Positions 1-7,172 of a DNA stretch of 64,000 bases are shown here, piece by piece. The notes beneath the pieces are model-generated. The model was not told where the DNA came from and did no database searches. It saw only the letters and a list, made by a program, of their open reading frames with translations. A program made the translations under genes and the position numbers. Where the stretch lies: the NCBI RefSeq assembly GCF_052044135.1, contig NZ_JBQDYF010000007.1:1-64000 (forward strand). Reading direction: 5' to 3'. Numbering within the stretch: the stretch's first letter is position 1; each line of letters starts with the position of its first letter. The DNA comes from Salinisphaera sp052044135. GTDB lineage: Bacteria; Pseudomonadota; Gammaproteobacteria; Nevskiales; Salinisphaeraceae.

Positions 1-33
1 GGCGTGCTCCTTCGACCGCTCGGACACCTCTCC
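1..33 (-). tRNA. tRNA-Ser(GGA), 5' part only, cut by window edge
   Basis: Read on the minus strand, the bases from 33 down to 1 are the acceptor 5' strand GGAGAGG, the D-arm and the start of the anticodon stem. They are identical to the first 33 nt of the serine tRNA ending at 245. The anticodon and 3' half lie outside the window, so it cannot be said whether this copy is intact. It sits about 50 bp downstream of the interrupted copy, in the same orientation. Confidence 0.75.
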
Positions 34-60
34 TAAAACGGCTGCAGATTGTAACTGATA
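1..60 (-). repeat. direct repeat, left copy (tRNA-Ser 5' half plus upstream flank)
   Basis: Positions 1-60 match 213-272 at 59 of 60 bases (the difference is at 56/268). The repeat covers the tRNA 5' half and the leader with the TACAAT -10-like box, so the tRNA-Ser transcription unit has been tandemly duplicated with a 212-bp period. Confidence 0.85.
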
Positions 61-61
61 C

Positions 62-79
62 GTCGCCCTTGCGGGCGAC
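62..79 (-). other. hairpin 3' of the interrupted tRNA-Ser
   Basis: GTCGCCC and GGGCGAC pair perfectly around a four-base loop, directly after the tRNA 3' acceptor strand. There is no U-tract, so it may be a processing or weak termination structure. It takes the place where an encoded CCA would be expected. Confidence 0.4.
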
Positions 80-94
80 CGGAGAGGGAGGGAT

Positions 95-172
95 TGTAAA
101 AATCGCTTTTGGCGATTTTTATCCTCCGGACTCACAAGCCAAGCTTGCTCGCGTCAGCCGCTGTGCGGCTGG
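95..172 (-). other. 78-nt insertion within the tRNA-Ser T-loop
   Basis: The segment splits the T-loop between its fifth and sixth bases. On the minus strand it contains a perfect hairpin (AGCCGC, ACA, GCGGCT) at its 5' end and a second hairpin (98-120) near its 3' end. It has no room for an ORF and is too small for a group I or group II intron. Origin unknown. Confidence 0.7.
98..120. terminator. bidirectional terminator-like hairpin inside the insertion
   Basis: AAAAATCGC (98-106) and GCGATTTTT (112-120) form a nine-base stem with a five-base loop, flanked by A and T runs on both strands. Transcription of the tRNA from the right would run into it before the tRNA 3' end is made. Confidence 0.5.
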
Positions 173-259
173 TCGAACCCTCGGTACGGGGTTACCGCAC
201 ACACGCTTTCCAGGCGTGCTCCTTCGACCGCTCGGACACCTCTCCTAAAACGGCTGCAG

Positions 260-265
260 ATTGTA
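260..265 (-). promoter_or_regulatory. -10-like box upstream of tRNA-Ser
   Basis: TACAAT on the minus strand lies 14 bp before the first tRNA base, a usual distance for a stable-RNA promoter. The same box is preserved in the left repeat copy (48-53). No convincing -35 element is visible. Confidence 0.4.
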
Positions 266-605
266 ACCGATAGACGCCCGTAGCGAGCGCCTGCCGAATA
301 TCGGCTTGTGACTCACGAAACGCAAATCGGGTGCGAATTGTACCTGACCCGCCGGGACGGGAACAGCCTTTGCGTGCATAGGCCGGGGCGACAAACGCCG
401 AAGTGGACATCATTCTGGCGTCGACACGGCGTCCATGGCGTACCGCGGATGAACGCGCGACATCATCGCAACATACGCGCCGGGTCGATCAGCTTGGCGA
501 CGCGGATCGGATGCGCCGGGCGGAGGCGATGTCCGGGCCAACCCTTGGGGCGACGCTTCTACCGCGCGGGCTTCGATCGTGTCGGCTTACGGCCTGCGGC
601 CTGAT

Positions 606-698
606 ATGGATTGCATCGCAAACATCTGTGCCAAAAAGACTTTTTTGGCGCTGATTTTAGCCTATCCCAAGGGCATCATGGATTGCGATGCAATCCAT
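606..698. repeat. perfect 16-bp inverted repeat pair with palindromic right arm
   Basis: ATGGATTGCATCGCAA at 606-621 is the exact reverse complement of 683-698. The right arm is itself part of a palindrome, ATGGATTGC-GAT-GCAATCCAT (678-698). The 61-bp interior holds the hairpin at 630-649. Confidence 0.75.
630..649. terminator. A/T-rich hairpin
   Basis: GCCAAAAA and TTTTTGGC pair over eight bases with loop GACT. It resembles a terminator core, but no gene ends close by on either strand. Confidence 0.3.
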
Positions 699-740
699 GG
701 GGTCTAACCCGACCTACGCGCGTGGTTCGGGCTGTTGTGG

Positions 741-768
741 GTCGGATTAGCCGAAGGCGTAATCCGAC
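741..768. repeat. REP-like palindrome
   Basis: GTCGGATTA and TAATCCGAC (741-749/760-768) form a perfect stem with an inner GCC/GGC extension. This GTCGGATTA...TAATCCGAC form is a common intergenic REP-type palindrome in proteobacteria, usually mobilised by REP-associated tyrosine transposases. No such transposase is in the window. Confidence 0.55.
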
Positions 769-898
769 ATCGGCGCCGCGGCGTTGGAGGCTGCGCCGGA
801 TCGCGGGGCAACCACAGCAATGACTCGCGCCACTCCCACGCTTTTGATGCCTTGCGGCGACGAAAAACACTCGAAATATGGCACGGCGAACTGACGTT

Positions 899-1225
899 CT
901 AGCTCGATGTGCCGAGCGGCGGCGGCGTGGTCAGGCAACGCGACTGCGGATTGCTGGCGTCTGTGCCCTGCGGGGCCGTGCTGTAGGCGGCAACGGGACC
1001 GTTCGGCACCGAGGGGATTTTCATATCCGGATCGGGCTTGGGGATCTTGAGGCCGGCCGGACTCTTGAGCTTCGGGAACACCTTGGCATTTTCATAACGC
1101 TGTGTCGTGAGGCAGTTCGGGGACCCCGCACAACCGCCAAGAACCGCAGCCAGCAGGAGCACGAGGCCGCCCACCATCGCTCTTCGACCCATAATCCTTG
1201 CCTTAACCTTTTCGATTTTATTCAT
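899..1225 (-). CDS. small outer-membrane lipoprotein resembling the N-terminal tail of BamC
   Basis: The 108-residue product has a charged N-terminus, a hydrophobic stretch and the lipobox LGGC, so it should be lipidated at Cys32, leaving about 77 residues. The start is set by AAGGAAA eight bases upstream. The mature part (RYENAKVFPKL, then KSPAGLKIPKPD and MKIPSVPNG) resembles the unstructured lasso of BamC, which in E. coli contacts BamD in the outer-membrane beta-barrel assembly machine. The two helix-grip domains that make up most of BamC (about 320 mature residues in E. coli) are absent. It occupies the bamC position downstream of dapA and codirectional with it, but a decayed gene lies between. 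The BamC relationship is inferred from the motif and synteny; another small lipoprotein family is possible. Confidence 0.6.
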   Translation of the reverse strand: MNKIEKVKARIMGRRAMVGGLVLLLAAVLGGCAGSPNCLTTQRYENAKVFPKLKSPAGLKIPKPDPDMKIPSVPNGPVAAYSTAPQGTDASNPQSRCLTTPPPLGTSS

Positions 1226-1430
1226 TGCGCTTTCCTTGAAAGCTCCACAGTGTCGCACAGCGCGCCCGTACCAGACGGCACGCCGGCCTGGAACTCGTGC
1301 CTACCAAGCCAATCCACCGCACTAGCCAGCGCGATCTGCGCCACCCGACGTTGCATTCGCGTGCCACGCACGCCGCCAGGGCGCCCTGTAATACGCGCAC
1401 AGGCCCTCTCAATACAACCGAAGACCCGTA

Positions 1431-2115
1431 CTAGTTGTCCGTCTTGAAACCGTCCCAATAGCGATTCAGATCTCGCATGCCGGTGAGTGAATACAACTTG
1501 TACTGTCGGTTGCGCGATGCGCCGCCATCGCGCGCAAGCGGCGTGTAATGCGCGGTAACAGAACTGCGCGAGGACTTGGTGCAGAAGATATCGAGCCGTA
1601 GGTAAATACCGTTGTTGAAACCACTCTCGCCGTGCTTTGTACTCGGTACTTGTTGCCGGCCGATGTAAACCCCGCGTAGCTGCCGAGCGCGACACCGGAG
1701 TCGAACGTTAGATAGATTGATCGTCGTGCCATAGTCCTCCGCGAGCATCCAGAATCACCGGGTAGCGTGGGTGCCATTGGTGGTAGCGTTCGCATTCTTG
1801 ATCGTTACCGTCGGACGCGACTGCGAGCGAGGCACGCACAACAGCCGCGGCCCTGACCCCATAGGCCAACGCCTGCGACTGACCTTCCCTGGCCACGCCA
1901 CCCGAATTCAAACACGCGGATGCGTTGGAAGCGCTAGCCGAACTTGCTCTGGGCCCCGTATCACGGGTCTGCGCGAAAGCCATCGGTGATGCCGCAAGCA
2001 TCGCGATGCTGCTCGCGGTCAAAACCTTTTCTGTATCACCCCCCCCCGATGTAGTGACGGATATTGCCCTGTATAAATCATTTCCATGGCTACGGCTCAC
2101 CGAAAAAGACTTCAA
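1431..2115 (-). pseudogene. decayed exported-protein gene with a nine-G tract and frameshifts
   Basis: A well-placed ribosome site (GGAGA) precedes a TTG codon at 2115, but the reading frame breaks up. A signal-peptide-like stretch (KVLTASSIAMLAASPMAFAQT) lies just after a run of nine G on the minus strand (2039-2047). One added A after the GTG at the end of that run would give the classical start M-I-Q-K-K joined to it. Protein-like sequence then moves between frames: TVTIKNANATTNGTHATR ends at a stop near 1760, and a Cys- and Tyr-containing tail ending GMRDLNRYWDGFKTDN runs to the stop at 1431 in another frame. No family was recognised. It most likely encoded a secreted or surface protein and is now broken. 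Confidence 0.45.
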
Positions 2116-2213
2116 CAGTTAATCTCCTCAACCCGGGCACAGATCATGGCAGGGAACCTTTTCCGGTGCCCGCCGCCATGTTTACCGTAGATCGCGACTG
2201 GTTGTATAACCGA

Positions 2214-3110
2214 TTAATGTTCGCCCACGACTTGTTTGATGGCATCCCGCACGGCCTCGTGAAAATGGTCCGCGAGCGGGGTCAGCGGCAGCCGGATACC
2301 GGGCTCGATCCAGCCCATTTCCTGAAGCGCCCATTTGACGGGAATCGGGTTCGCCTCGAAGAACAAAGCCGAATGCAGGGGGGCCATTTCGGCGTCCAGA
2401 CGCTCGGCTTCTTCACGCTTGCCCTCGATGGCGGCCGTGCACATGCGGCTCATGAGGTTCGGCACGACATTCGCCACCACCGAGATGTTGCCCTTGCCGC
2501 CGACGAGCATCGATTCCATGGCCGTGCCGTCGTCGCCGGAATAGATCTGCATGGCGTCGCCGACGTGTTCGATCAATTCGTGAATACGCTCGATCGAGCC
2601 CTTGGCTTCCTTGAGCGCGACGATATTGTCGATCGTGGCGAGCCGCGCCACGGTTTCGGGCAGCATGTCGACGCCGGTTCGGCTCGGCACGTTGTAGAGG
2701 ATCTGCGGTATATCCACGGCCATGGCAATGGCATGGAAGTGACGGTAGAGCCCTTCCTGGCTCGGCTTGTTGTAGTACGGGCAAACCAGCAGCGAGGCGT
2801 CCGCGCCCACACGCTTGGCATGGCGTGTCAGCCGAATGGCTTCGTCGGTCGCGTTACCGCCGGTACCGGCGATGACGGGAATGCGCTTGTCGACGATGTC
2901 GACCGTGCGCTCGATGACTTCATCGTGCTCGCGAAACCCCAATGTCGCCGACTCGCCGGTCGTACCCACCGACACGATACCGTGGGTACCCTGCTCGATA
3001 TGCCAGTTGATGAGCCGTTCGAGCGATTGCCAATCGACGCTGCCATCGGCATGCATCGGCGTCACGATGGCGACCATGCTTCCGCCGAGCGCTTGCGTAT
3101 CCATTACCAC
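2214..3110 (-). CDS. dapA: 4-hydroxy-tetrahydrodipicolinate synthase
   Basis: DapA condenses pyruvate with aspartate-4-semialdehyde, the first committed step to diaminopimelate and lysine. The 298-residue TIM-barrel protein has the family signatures GTTGES (Thr50-Thr51), YNVPSRTG with catalytic Tyr139, and ALKEA with Schiff-base Lys167. Length matches the E. coli enzyme (292). GAGGAG is followed by GTG at 3110 and ATG at 3104; the two starts cannot be separated and GTG is used for numbering. It is divergent from gcvR, as in E. coli. A TACAAT -10-like box lies at 3139-3144 on the minus strand. Confidence 0.97.
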   Translation of the reverse strand: MVMDTQALGGSMVAIVTPMHADGSVDWQSLERLINWHIEQGTHGIVSVGTTGESATLGFREHDEVIERTVDIVDKRIPVIAGTGGNATDEAIRLTRHAKRVGADASLLVCPYYNKPSQEGLYRHFHAIAMAVDIPQILYNVPSRTGVDMLPETVARLATIDNIVALKEAKGSIERIHELIEHVGDAMQIYSGDDGTAMESMLVGGKGNISVVANVVPNLMSRMCTAAIEGKREEAERLDAEMAPLHSALFFEANPIPVKWALQEMGWIEPGIRLPLTPLADHFHEAVRDAIKQVVGEH

Positions 3111-3207
3111 AGTGCCTCCTCACGCGTGGGAAGCGGGGATTGTAACCGTGTTGTTGGTGCTAACATACCCGCCTTTTGAACGTCCCGATTCGCGAACCGA
3201 GACCCGC

Positions 3208-3747
3208 ATGCCCGAAATAAAGAAGTATCTGTCGCTCGTCGTGCTTGGCGCCAGCCGGGACAAGCTGGCCCACGACCTCATTCGCGCGATCGGGCGTCGT
3301 GGCTGCGAAATCATCGAGTGCCGTATCACGCCGCTGGGTGATCATTTTTCGGCGGTGCTCCTGCTCGCCGGCAATTGGAGCGCCATGGGCAAGATGGAAA
3401 GCGCCCTGCCCGGCCTGGCCGAGCACCTGGGCCTGGCCATCCAGTTCGAGCACACCGAGCCGGCCGAACTGGCGCGCGAATTCCGGCCCTATGCCGCCGA
3501 AGTGGTGGCCCCGCAGCAGCCACGTCTGCTGGCCGAGTTGATGAGCTTTTTCACCGAACAGGACGTCGCCGTGCAGGAGGCCAGCGTACAGGCCTATCAG
3601 TCGGGTATGACCGGGGCCGACATGTGTACGGTTCATCTTTCGCTGCACGTGCCGGTCACCCAGCATCCGCAGACGCTGCGCGATGCCTTCATGGATGTAT
3701 GTGACGATCTGCACGCCGACGGCCTGCTCGATCCGATCAAGACCTAG
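3208..3747 (+). CDS. gcvR: glycine cleavage system transcriptional repressor GcvR (tandem ACT domains)
   Basis: The 179-residue cytosolic protein has two ACT-type regulatory segments: one beginning KKYLSLVVLGASRDKLAHDLIRAI, the other around PRLLAELMSFFTEQDVAVQEASVQAY. In E. coli GcvR binds GcvA and, depending on glycine, blocks activation of the gcvTHP operon. The start at 3208 is the first in-frame ATG after the dapA intergenic region; an upstream extension would run antisense through dapA and was not used. The position between dapA and bcp matches E. coli. Confidence 0.9.
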   Translation: MPEIKKYLSLVVLGASRDKLAHDLIRAIGRRGCEIIECRITPLGDHFSAVLLLAGNWSAMGKMESALPGLAEHLGLAIQFEHTEPAELAREFRPYAAEVVAPQQPRLLAELMSFFTEQDVAVQEASVQAYQSGMTGADMCTVHLSLHVPVTQHPQTLRDAFMDVCDDLHADGLLDPIKT

Positions 3748-3787
3748 CCCGCGCAGCCCCGCCCATCGTTATCAAGGAATTTCCGCC

Positions 3788-4273
3788 ATGAGTACAATCG
3801 CGCCCGAAGACAAGGCACCCGATTTCAAGGCGCCGGCGACCGGCGACAAGACCCTCTCGCTGGCCGATTTCGCCGGCCGGACGCTGGTGCTGTATTTCTA
3901 CCCGCGCGACAACACGCCCGGGTGCACGCAGGAAGGCGAGGCCTTTCGCGACCTGTACACCGCATTTCAGGCCGCTGGCGCCGAGATCGTTGGCGTATCC
4001 CGCGATTCGCTGCGCAAGCACGAGAACTTTCGCAGCAAGCACGGCTTTCCGTTCGAACTGATCAGCGACGCGGACGAAAGTGTCTGCAACGCTTATGGTG
4101 TGCTGAAAGAAAAGAACATGTACGGTCGAACCCATATCGGAATCGAGCGGAGCACATTCGTGATCGACGGCACCGGTGTCGTACGGAACGTCTGGCGCGG
4201 CGTAAAGGTTCCCGATCATGCCGACGAGGTACTGGCTGCCGTGCGCGCATTGCCTGCCCCCGGGGCCCAGTAA
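3788..4273 (+). CDS. bcp: thioredoxin-dependent thiol peroxidase Bcp/PrxQ
   Basis: Bcp reduces hydrogen peroxide and organic hydroperoxides through a peroxidatic cysteine. The 161-residue protein has the thioredoxin-like peroxiredoxin core; the motif YPRDNTPGCTQEG places the peroxidatic residue at Cys46. The resolving cysteine found five residues later in E. coli Bcp is absent. The only other cysteine is Cys100 (DESVCNAYGV), so it may act as a 1-Cys enzyme or use Cys100. AAGGAA lies a few bases before the ATG. It is 40 bp downstream of gcvR and probably cotranscribed. Confidence 0.95.
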   Translation: MSTIAPEDKAPDFKAPATGDKTLSLADFAGRTLVLYFYPRDNTPGCTQEGEAFRDLYTAFQAAGAEIVGVSRDSLRKHENFRSKHGFPFELISDADESVCNAYGVLKEKNMYGRTHIGIERSTFVIDGTGVVRNVWRGVKVPDHADEVLAAVRALPAPGAQ

Positions 4274-4310
4274 CCTGTCTCGTCCCACCAACCACGCGGT
4301 AACGCACGCC

Positions 4311-5729
4311 ATGGCCCGACGGGTTTTCGTTCTCGATACCAATGTGCTGATGCACGACCCCACTGCCCTGTTCCGTTTCCAGGAACACGATGTCTACATA
4401 CCGATGGTCGTTCTCGAAGAGCTCGACGGCGGCAAGAAGGGGGTGTCGGAAGTCGCCCGCAACGTGCGCCAGGTGAGCCGCTTTCTGGATGAGTTGATCG
4501 CCGGGCAGACGCATGCGGATATCGAGCGCGGCATCAGCCTCGATCAACGGGCCGCCGCGGTCGCGGCGCGTGGCAACGGGCGTGATGCGCCGGAGGCCAC
4601 CGGCCGCCTGTTCTTCGAGACCCGGCCGCCCGAGGGCGAACTGCCGACCATGCTCCCGGGCAGCAAGGCGGACAACTCGATCCTCCTGAGCGCCCTGGCC
4701 CTGCGCAAGGTATTCGGCCAGTCGGAGATTGTCCTGGTTTCCAAGGACATCAACCTGCGCATCAAGGCGTCGGTGATCGGCATCGAGGCCGAGGACTATT
4801 TCAACGACAAGGTGATCGAGGATCTCGACCTGCTCTACACCGGGCATGCTGCGTTGCCGGGCGACTTCTGGGAGCGGCATGCCGAGGACATGCAGTCTTG
4901 GAAGGACATGGGCCAGACCTTCTACCAGGTCAGCGGCGACGATGTGCCCGATTGGCACGTCAACGAATTGTTGCATTTCGATCGCCCGAACGATGTCGAG
5001 CTGATCACCCGGGACATCGAGGGCGGCACCGCCCTGCTCGAACTGGCCGAGGATTTTCGCGAGGGCAAACGCCACGTCTGGGGCGTGCATGCACGCAACC
5101 GCGAACAGAACTTCGCCCTGAACCTGCTCATGGATCCGGACATCGATATCGTCACCCTGCTGGGGGCGGCCGGCACCGGCAAGACCCTGCTCACGCTGGC
5201 GGCGGCGTTGTCGCAGACGCTCGACGAGTCACGCTATCGCGAGATCATCATGACCCGCGTGACGGTTCCCGTGGGCGACGACATCGGGTTCCTGCCCGGC
5301 ACCGAAGAAGAAAAGATGACGCCCTGGATGGGGGCGCTCATGGATAACCTCGAGGTGCTGACCGGCAACAGCGGCAGCGCATCCGAATGGGAGCGGGCCG
5401 CGACCAACGAGTTACTGTCCAACCGCATCAAGATCCGCTCGGTCAACTTCATGCGCGGGCGGACCTTCCTCGAACGATTCGTGATTCTCGACGAGGCACA
5501 GAACCTGACCCCCAAGCAGATGAAAACGCTCATCACCCGCGCCGGACCGGGCACCAAGTTCGTATGTCTGGGCAACCTGGCCCAGATCGATACGCCATAT
5601 CTCACCGAGAGCAGTTCGGGGCTCACCCGCGTGGTCGACAGCTTTCGCAATTGGCGCCATGCCGGGCATGTCACCCTCGCCCAGGGCGAGCGTTCCCGTC
5701 TGGCGCATTTCGCCTCCGATCACCTCTGA
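4311..5729 (+). CDS. PIN domain-PhoH ATPase fusion (PhoH2/YlaK type)
   Basis: The 472-residue protein joins an N-terminal PIN ribonuclease domain (FVLDTNVLMHDP; acidic residues further on in KADNSILLSAL and VSKDINLRIKA) to a C-terminal PhoH-type P-loop ATPase. Walker A GAAGTGKT is near residue 285 and Walker B is FVILDEAQNL. Related PhoH2 proteins are ATP-dependent RNA helicases/ribonucleases. No small upstream antitoxin like those of mycobacterial phoH2 is seen. The start MARRVFVLDTN is used because the PIN strand begins there; an in-frame extension to 4218 overlaps bcp. Likely cotranscribed with bcp. Confidence 0.92.
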   Translation: MARRVFVLDTNVLMHDPTALFRFQEHDVYIPMVVLEELDGGKKGVSEVARNVRQVSRFLDELIAGQTHADIERGISLDQRAAAVAARGNGRDAPEATGRLFFETRPPEGELPTMLPGSKADNSILLSALALRKVFGQSEIVLVSKDINLRIKASVIGIEAEDYFNDKVIEDLDLLYTGHAALPGDFWERHAEDMQSWKDMGQTFYQVSGDDVPDWHVNELLHFDRPNDVELITRDIEGGTALLELAEDFREGKRHVWGVHARNREQNFALNLLMDPDIDIVTLLGAAGTGKTLLTLAAALSQTLDESRYREIIMTRVTVPVGDDIGFLPGTEEEKMTPWMGALMDNLEVLTGNSGSASEWERAATNELLSNRIKIRSVNFMRGRTFLERFVILDEAQNLTPKQMKTLITRAGPGTKFVCLGNLAQIDTPYLTESSSGLTRVVDSFRNWRHAGHVTLAQGERSRLAHFASDHL

Positions 5730-5791
5730 CAAGCCGGGCCGGCGTGCCCGGTCCGGCGGTCAGCGAACGGCGCGCTTGGGGCGGCATGCCA

Positions 5792-6880
5792 TCAATCGGC
5801 ACCCCGCGCGCCGGGCCGCCCCGACTCATCGGCAGTCGCGTTCTGCGGCCACGCCTTGAGCACGGAGTGCACAAGCGTCGCCAGGGGAATGGCAAAGAAG
5901 ACGCCCCAGAATCCCCAGATGCCGCCGAAGAACAGCACCGCCGTGATGATGGCCACGGGATGCAGATTGACCGCCTCGGAGAACAGGATCGGGACCAGCA
6001 GATTGCCGTCGAGCATCTGCAGAATGGTGTAGGCAATCAACACCCAGACGGTCTGCGCATGCATGCCCCACTGGGCGTACGCAACCAGCACCACCGGCAC
6101 CGTCATGCCGAATGCGCCGACGTAGGGCACCAGCACGGAAAAACCCACCAACGCCGAAAGCAGCATGGCGTAATCCAGCCCGAGCGACCAGAACACGATG
6201 TAGGCCGCGATCCAGACGATCACGATCTCCACCGCCTTGCCCCGCACATAATTGCCGAGCTGGATATTGACATCGGTCCAGACCTGCCTCAGCAGCGCGC
6301 CGTTGCGCGGCACGAACCGGGCGAACCAGCCGAGCAGCTGATGCTTGTCGCGCAGTATGAAGAACACCATCAGCGGGACCAGCACCAGGTAGACCGCAAG
6401 ATAGAACAGACTTGCGCCAACCATGAGCGAACGGCTGAGCACGGTCTTGCGCAGCGACCCGACATCGATCGACACGCTGCCGATCAGCGCATTCATCTGC
6501 TCGGGCGTGATCAGCGATGGGTAGCGCGCCGGCAGTCCGCTGATCCAGGCCTGCACGCTATGCACGAGATCCGGCAGCTCCTGGAGGATCTGGCCGGCCT
6601 GGCGCGTGAGCAGCGGCATGAGCGCGAAACTCACCCACACCACCCCCAGCAGCAGTGCCACCGATACCAGGGCCGCGCCGGCGGTTCGTGGCACGCGCAG
6701 GCGACCGAGCCAGATGACCGGCGCATCCAGCAGATACGCCAGGACCAGGGCCGCCAGCACGGGCGCGACAAGCTGCCCGACGAACAACACCAGCACCAGG
6801 CCGACGAGGAGCATGAAAACAAGCGAAACCAGCTGGGGGTCCGACAGGTGCCGGGCAAACCAGGCGCGAAACACATTCAT
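5792..6880 (-). CDS. perM: AI-2E family transporter (PerM-like)
   Basis: The 362-residue inner-membrane protein has about eight hydrophobic segments: two near the N-terminus, one after residue 60, and five from about residue 150 on. A large soluble loop lies after the third, as is typical of the family. PerM in E. coli is a putative permease of unknown substrate that affects cell physiology together with BepA. It is divergent from bepA here, the E. coli arrangement. The C-terminal tail is short and hydrophilic. Substrate assignment to autoinducer-2 is only the family name. Confidence 0.9.
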   Translation of the reverse strand: MNVFRAWFARHLSDPQLVSLVFMLLVGLVLVLFVGQLVAPVLAALVLAYLLDAPVIWLGRLRVPRTAGAALVSVALLLGVVWVSFALMPLLTRQAGQILQELPDLVHSVQAWISGLPARYPSLITPEQMNALIGSVSIDVGSLRKTVLSRSLMVGASLFYLAVYLVLVPLMVFFILRDKHQLLGWFARFVPRNGALLRQVWTDVNIQLGNYVRGKAVEIVIVWIAAYIVFWSLGLDYAMLLSALVGFSVLVPYVGAFGMTVPVVLVAYAQWGMHAQTVWVLIAYTILQMLDGNLLVPILFSEAVNLHPVAIITAVLFFGGIWGFWGVFFAIPLATLVHSVLKAWPQNATADESGRPGARGAD

Positions 6881-7172
6881 CGAAGCCGTTCTCGTTGTGG
6901 GGTGCGGGCATCAGCGGGCTATCGTAGGCGCTGAAGATGAACGATGCACGCACACCGGCGCATTGCACGCCGCGCGTGCCACGCCGACACCGGGTGGGCG
7001 TCGTGGTATTTCGCCGTCAGCAACCGGGCGAGTCGGGCGCGAGGGCCGCGCCGGGCCGGCCTGCAGCCGCCCCGCGGGCCGGGCCCGGCGCCCGGCTGTT
7101 CGGTGACCCGACCGAACCAAACGCGCTACGCTGAGTCCAACCACTCAAGGGCTTTGATCGATCTTGCTCACC

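Larger units (their letters stand above)
81..245 (-). tRNA. tRNA-Ser(GGA) interrupted by a 78-nt insertion in the T-loop; possible pseudogene
   Basis: On the minus strand, 245 down to 173 reads as a normal class II serine tRNA: acceptor GGAGAGG, D-arm, anticodon loop CTGGAAA (anticodon GGA), a long variable arm and T-stem GAGGG with loop TTCGA. The expected continuation ATCCCTCCCTCTCC appears only at 94-81, after 78 foreign bases. If the 78 bases are removed, the T-arm (GAGGG/CCCTC) and acceptor (GGAGAGG/CCTCTCC) pair perfectly. The discriminator is G, but the next bases are GTC rather than the CCA that gammaproteobacteria normally encode. An insertion plus missing CCA suggests a non-functional copy. 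A spliced or mobile-element-occupied tRNA is the alternative. Confidence 0.75.
274..898. other. gene-free interval with palindromes
   Basis: No reading frame here looks like a protein: the ORFs are short, overlapping and arginine-rich as expected from high GC. The content is structural: an inverted-repeat pair (606-621/683-698), a T-rich hairpin (630-649) and a REP-like palindrome (741-768). Confidence 0.6.

Noticed and set aside
878..1447. 189-codon plus-strand ORF opposite the lipoprotein
   Set aside because: It is antisense to the lipoprotein gene, which has a ribosome site and lipobox; composition is arginine-rich as expected for a shadow frame.
2064..3179. 371-codon plus-strand ORF
   Set aside because: Complement of dapA; no family features, and long antisense frames are common at this GC.
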